Assembly (NCBI GenBank): GCA_012295275.1
Contig: CM022667.1
Location: 20,240,410 to 20,304,409 of the forward strand
DNA from: Chrysomallon squamiferum
Lineage: Eukaryota; Mollusca; Gastropoda; Neomphalida; Peltospiridae
Direction: 5' to 3'
DNA: 64,000 nucleotides
In this document: one piece after another, positions 44,160 to 64,000 of the stretch
Numbering within the stretch: position 1 is the stretch's first letter
Layout of the letters: the number at the start of each line of letters is the position of its first letter
Program-made: the position numbers and the translations under genes
Notes under the pieces: model-generated
Told to the model about the DNA's origin: nothing
The model's database searches: none
Seen by the model: only the letters and a program-made list of their open reading frames with translations

Positions 44160-44505
44160 CTTATCAGCTTTCTGCTTTATTATATTATATTAGAAGTCTT
44201 ATCGAGGTTCGCTTATCACACATCTAACGTGGTTTATCGTGGTCAGAACTGTCCGATGAGAGGAGTCACGTGACTGTCTAATCAGATGAGAATCCAGGTT
44301 TGGCATACCTATCTCTGTATCCAAGCACCAGCATCGAACCAGCCTATCTTATCGGGTTTTTATCTAGGTGGGTCCGGACTAGAATGATAGCGTCGTCTTC
44401 TTGATAATTTTTTGTAGAACTTCTTTTGTCAGACGTCTGCTCCATGAAATGCAAAGATAGAGCTGGAGATAAGGCTCTAAAACCGGAGAAAGTGAGACAG
44501 ATAAG
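44160..44505. promoter_or_regulatory. GATA-motif island upstream of FOG
   Basis: Twelve GATA/TATC words by manual count: 44162, 44200, 44214, 44235, 44310, 44345, 44350, 44361, 44403, 44456, 44467 and 44500. Many fit WGATAR (for example GAGATAAGG, CAGATAAGC, CTTCTTATCAGC). A rough expectation for this base composition is one per ~80 bp, so density is about threefold raised. Enhancer function is inferred. Confidence 0.45.
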
Positions 44506-45621
44506 CTAGGAAAAGGTCATACATGCAAGTTTGTATAAAAATTTAATCTAAAGAAGAATGTGCCAAACATAGACAGAAAAAAGGGGGAGGAAGAAAAAAA
44601 GAAAGAAACAGAGAAAAAAAAAAAAAAAAATGCAGTTATAAAATTTAATGTTGCTAGAGTAAACCAAGTACATATCTGTTTAATTTTATTTCTTAAGTGA
44701 ACGAATGTCGTTTCATTTATGTTCACACATGCACACACACACACACACACACAAGATCACACACGTACACACACACACCACACACATATGCACACACACA
44801 AACAACTGCCGTCTTTTTCATTACAGTTTCTTGATGTAATGATAATTCCATTAGATACGTTGAACGTTCCAGTTTTTTTTCTTCCAGAAGGATAAAAACG
44901 CTTGGAAAAAGAACAATATTTACACTTTCTTCTTTGGCATCTGACTCGATTTGCCTAATAATTCTTGACTAGTGGAATTTCTTCCAATTATTGAAATATA
45001 CTTCTACTACAACTGCAGTGCTGCTGCTGCTACTACAAGCGATGCTGTTGCAATTACCATTACCTACTGTTACCTACTGTTACTATCTCTATTTAGTTTC
45101 TAATATAACTGACTGTTATTTACTGATAAAAAATATTCAAGGAGTGATAATAATGAGTTTCTGTTCCTGTATCAGCATTATTATATGTAATAATGTCCGT
45201 CAAAATAGATAATTTACGAGCAACATTTCCATATATTTTATATACATACATAGGTACACACACAGACACACACAGACACGTACACACAGACACACACACA
45301 TACAGACACACACATCGCGCGCGCACGCACACACACACACACACACACAAATCTTCTTATAAGCAAGAATGAACACCGCATGGCCTTTTATAATCGTAAG
45401 CTCTGATTGGTTGGAACGAGAAATTATCCAGTGGCAACGGCTCTATGACTAGACTGCGAATACAAAATAAAAAAGATTAAATAAAATTTCATAAACACAG
45501 CTGCAAATATCAGGTAGTTTTTTATTTGATTGTATAAGCATTTAGTATTTATTCTGTAATAATGTTATTTATATGCTTTCAAATTTTGAAATTAAGCGAT
45601 AAAAAACGTGAATTAAAACTC

Positions 45622-45741
<120 letters not shown>

Positions 45742-45893
45742 AGTTAATTGCGTTTATTATTATTATTTTTTAGCTCATTACAATCATATTTACGATTTAT
45801 TGTTGTCAGTGAGGAAGACACTTTAAGTTTTCATTTGTACCTACCTACTCTTCTGAGGCTGTGATGTCAAAGTGAAATACCGGTAAATATCTA

Positions 45894-45955
<62 letters not shown>

Positions 45956-45990
45956 CAACAACAACAACAACAACAATAATAATAATAATG
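45894..45990. repeat. (AAT)n-(AAC)n-(AAT)n array
   Basis: About 19 AAT units, 8 AAC units, then AAT again. Confidence 0.93.
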
Positions 45991-46308
45991 TTTGTTTTGG
46001 GGGTTTTGTTTGTTTTCTCGTTATGAACTATTTGGTTCCACATACATTCAATTTCAATAGACGTATAAAATAAAAATATGTTTTTCGCATTTCATCTTTA
46101 TCATTAAATAAAAGTAAAAAATAAATAAATATAAAAATAAAAATAAAATAAAATAAAATAAAAATTAAAAAACTATATATGTAAAATTAAAATAATAATA
46201 ACAATAATAACAACAACAACAACAACAAATTTCAAAAAATTAAGAATAAGAAGAAATAATAATAATAATAATAATAAAAAGAAATTATGAAGAGAAGAAA
46301 ATCATCCA

Positions 46309-46740
46309 TATCTTATCATATGCTGGCCACGCCCATTTCGTTTTAAAAGTGATACTGCAGCAGTCCAACGCCTATCACAGCTGCACAAATAATGTTACAG
46401 CTGATTGTCTCAGCCCAGAGAGAAGAAACTCAGATAGCCGAAAACCGTGCAACGAAAGGCTTTTGTTTTGAGAAAACAGAACGTCGGTTTTTCGAGCGAG
46501 ATTTGTCTGTCACCCAGTTGTGATAAGAAAGACGAATAACCGATGTTATCGCCTGTCTGTGATAACATCGAGAGATACCGGAGATAAAAACCCGCATACA
46601 TAATTTGAGTCACCGGCGCGCTGATTCGTCCAACCATGGAGATTAGATTTAAAGATAATTGTGCCATATTCCGCGTTGTATAGTTCAGTTGTTCGCCAGT
46701 CGGATAATACCGTCGAAACCAATGCACGTTTTATCGCTTT
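46309..46740. promoter_or_regulatory. FOG-proximal promoter island with GATA sites and an exact inverted GATA pair
   Basis: GATA/TATC words at 46309, 46314, 46522, 46547, 46561, 46574, 46583, 46703 and 46732, within about 600 bp upstream of the FOG ATG (46914). CGATGTTATC (46541-46550) and GATAACATCG (46561-46570) are perfect 10-bp inverted arms with a 10-bp spacer, each holding one GATA site. The region is unique and GC-richer than its surroundings. It probably includes the FOG promoter; the transcription start is unknown. Confidence 0.5.
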
Positions 46741-46913
46741 ATTGCAGTCGTAAATTATTCTTTTAAGTTTTTTTGATATGCATTTATAGTTTTCACTAAA
46801 GGTCATGGCGCATGCAAAATTATTAAGGTCACTGTGTCGTTGCGCATGCTGACCTGTGAGTACATGTGGATTTGACAACGGTGCCGGGCATTTCAAGACA
46901 TCGAAACATCGCA

Positions 46914-63902
<16,989 letters not shown>

Positions 63903-64000
63903 GTTTGTTTAAGTAAAATACACTGAACTCAACATTTTGTTAATAGGTTGAACAGTACATTGATGATTCAAACTGAAATTTGTTTTCTTATTTTGCTGGT

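Overview
The window is eukaryotic nuclear DNA from an animal. It is very AT-rich, crowded with di-, tri- and tetranucleotide repeats, and its genes are split by spliceosomal GT-AG introns. The gene set (an NSUN2-type tRNA methyltransferase, a Toll-like receptor with a very short leucine-rich ectodomain, and a Friend-of-GATA cofactor) and the sequence texture suggest a lophotrochozoan invertebrate, probably a mollusc. That placement is inference and cannot be fixed from the sequence alone.

Layout. 1-14108: two candidate first coding exons on the minus strand (3672-3837 and 14018-14108), both ending in phase 1. The upstream one carries an RFTV motif and resembles the N-terminus of SLC12 cation-chloride cotransporters; the rest of that gene would lie left of the window. 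16278-25234: a complete NSUN2 gene on the minus strand. All 22 coding exons join in frame into a 786-residue protein. 25235-32027: repeat-rich intergenic DNA with a broken gene copy, a dispersed repeat pair and a long TCATY array. 32028-34271: a Toll-like receptor, minus strand, with an uninterrupted coding exon and an unusual insertion inside the TIR domain. 34276-46913: about 12.6 kb without recognisable genes but with several unique, GC-richer islands. 46914-63902: the 5' part of a FOG/ZFPM (u-shaped) gene on the plus strand. It has the NuRD-recruiting N-terminal exon, a 14.9-kb first intron, PR-like domain exons and the first CCHC zinc finger, then runs off the right edge.

The genes do not form a pathway or operon. 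The most interesting signal is regulatory. The non-repetitive islands upstream of FOG and inside its first intron are dense in GATA/TATC motifs, including an exact inverted pair of GATA sites about 345 bp upstream of the FOG start codon. Since FOG proteins are cofactors of GATA factors, this suggests feedback control of FOG by GATA factors. Two genes (SLC12-like and FOG) also appear to have alternative first coding exons that would include or omit a short docking motif.

No RNA genes, CRISPR arrays or complete transposons were recognised. Exon boundaries were read by hand from splice consensus, reading-frame continuity and recalled protein-family motifs, not from transcripts or database searches.
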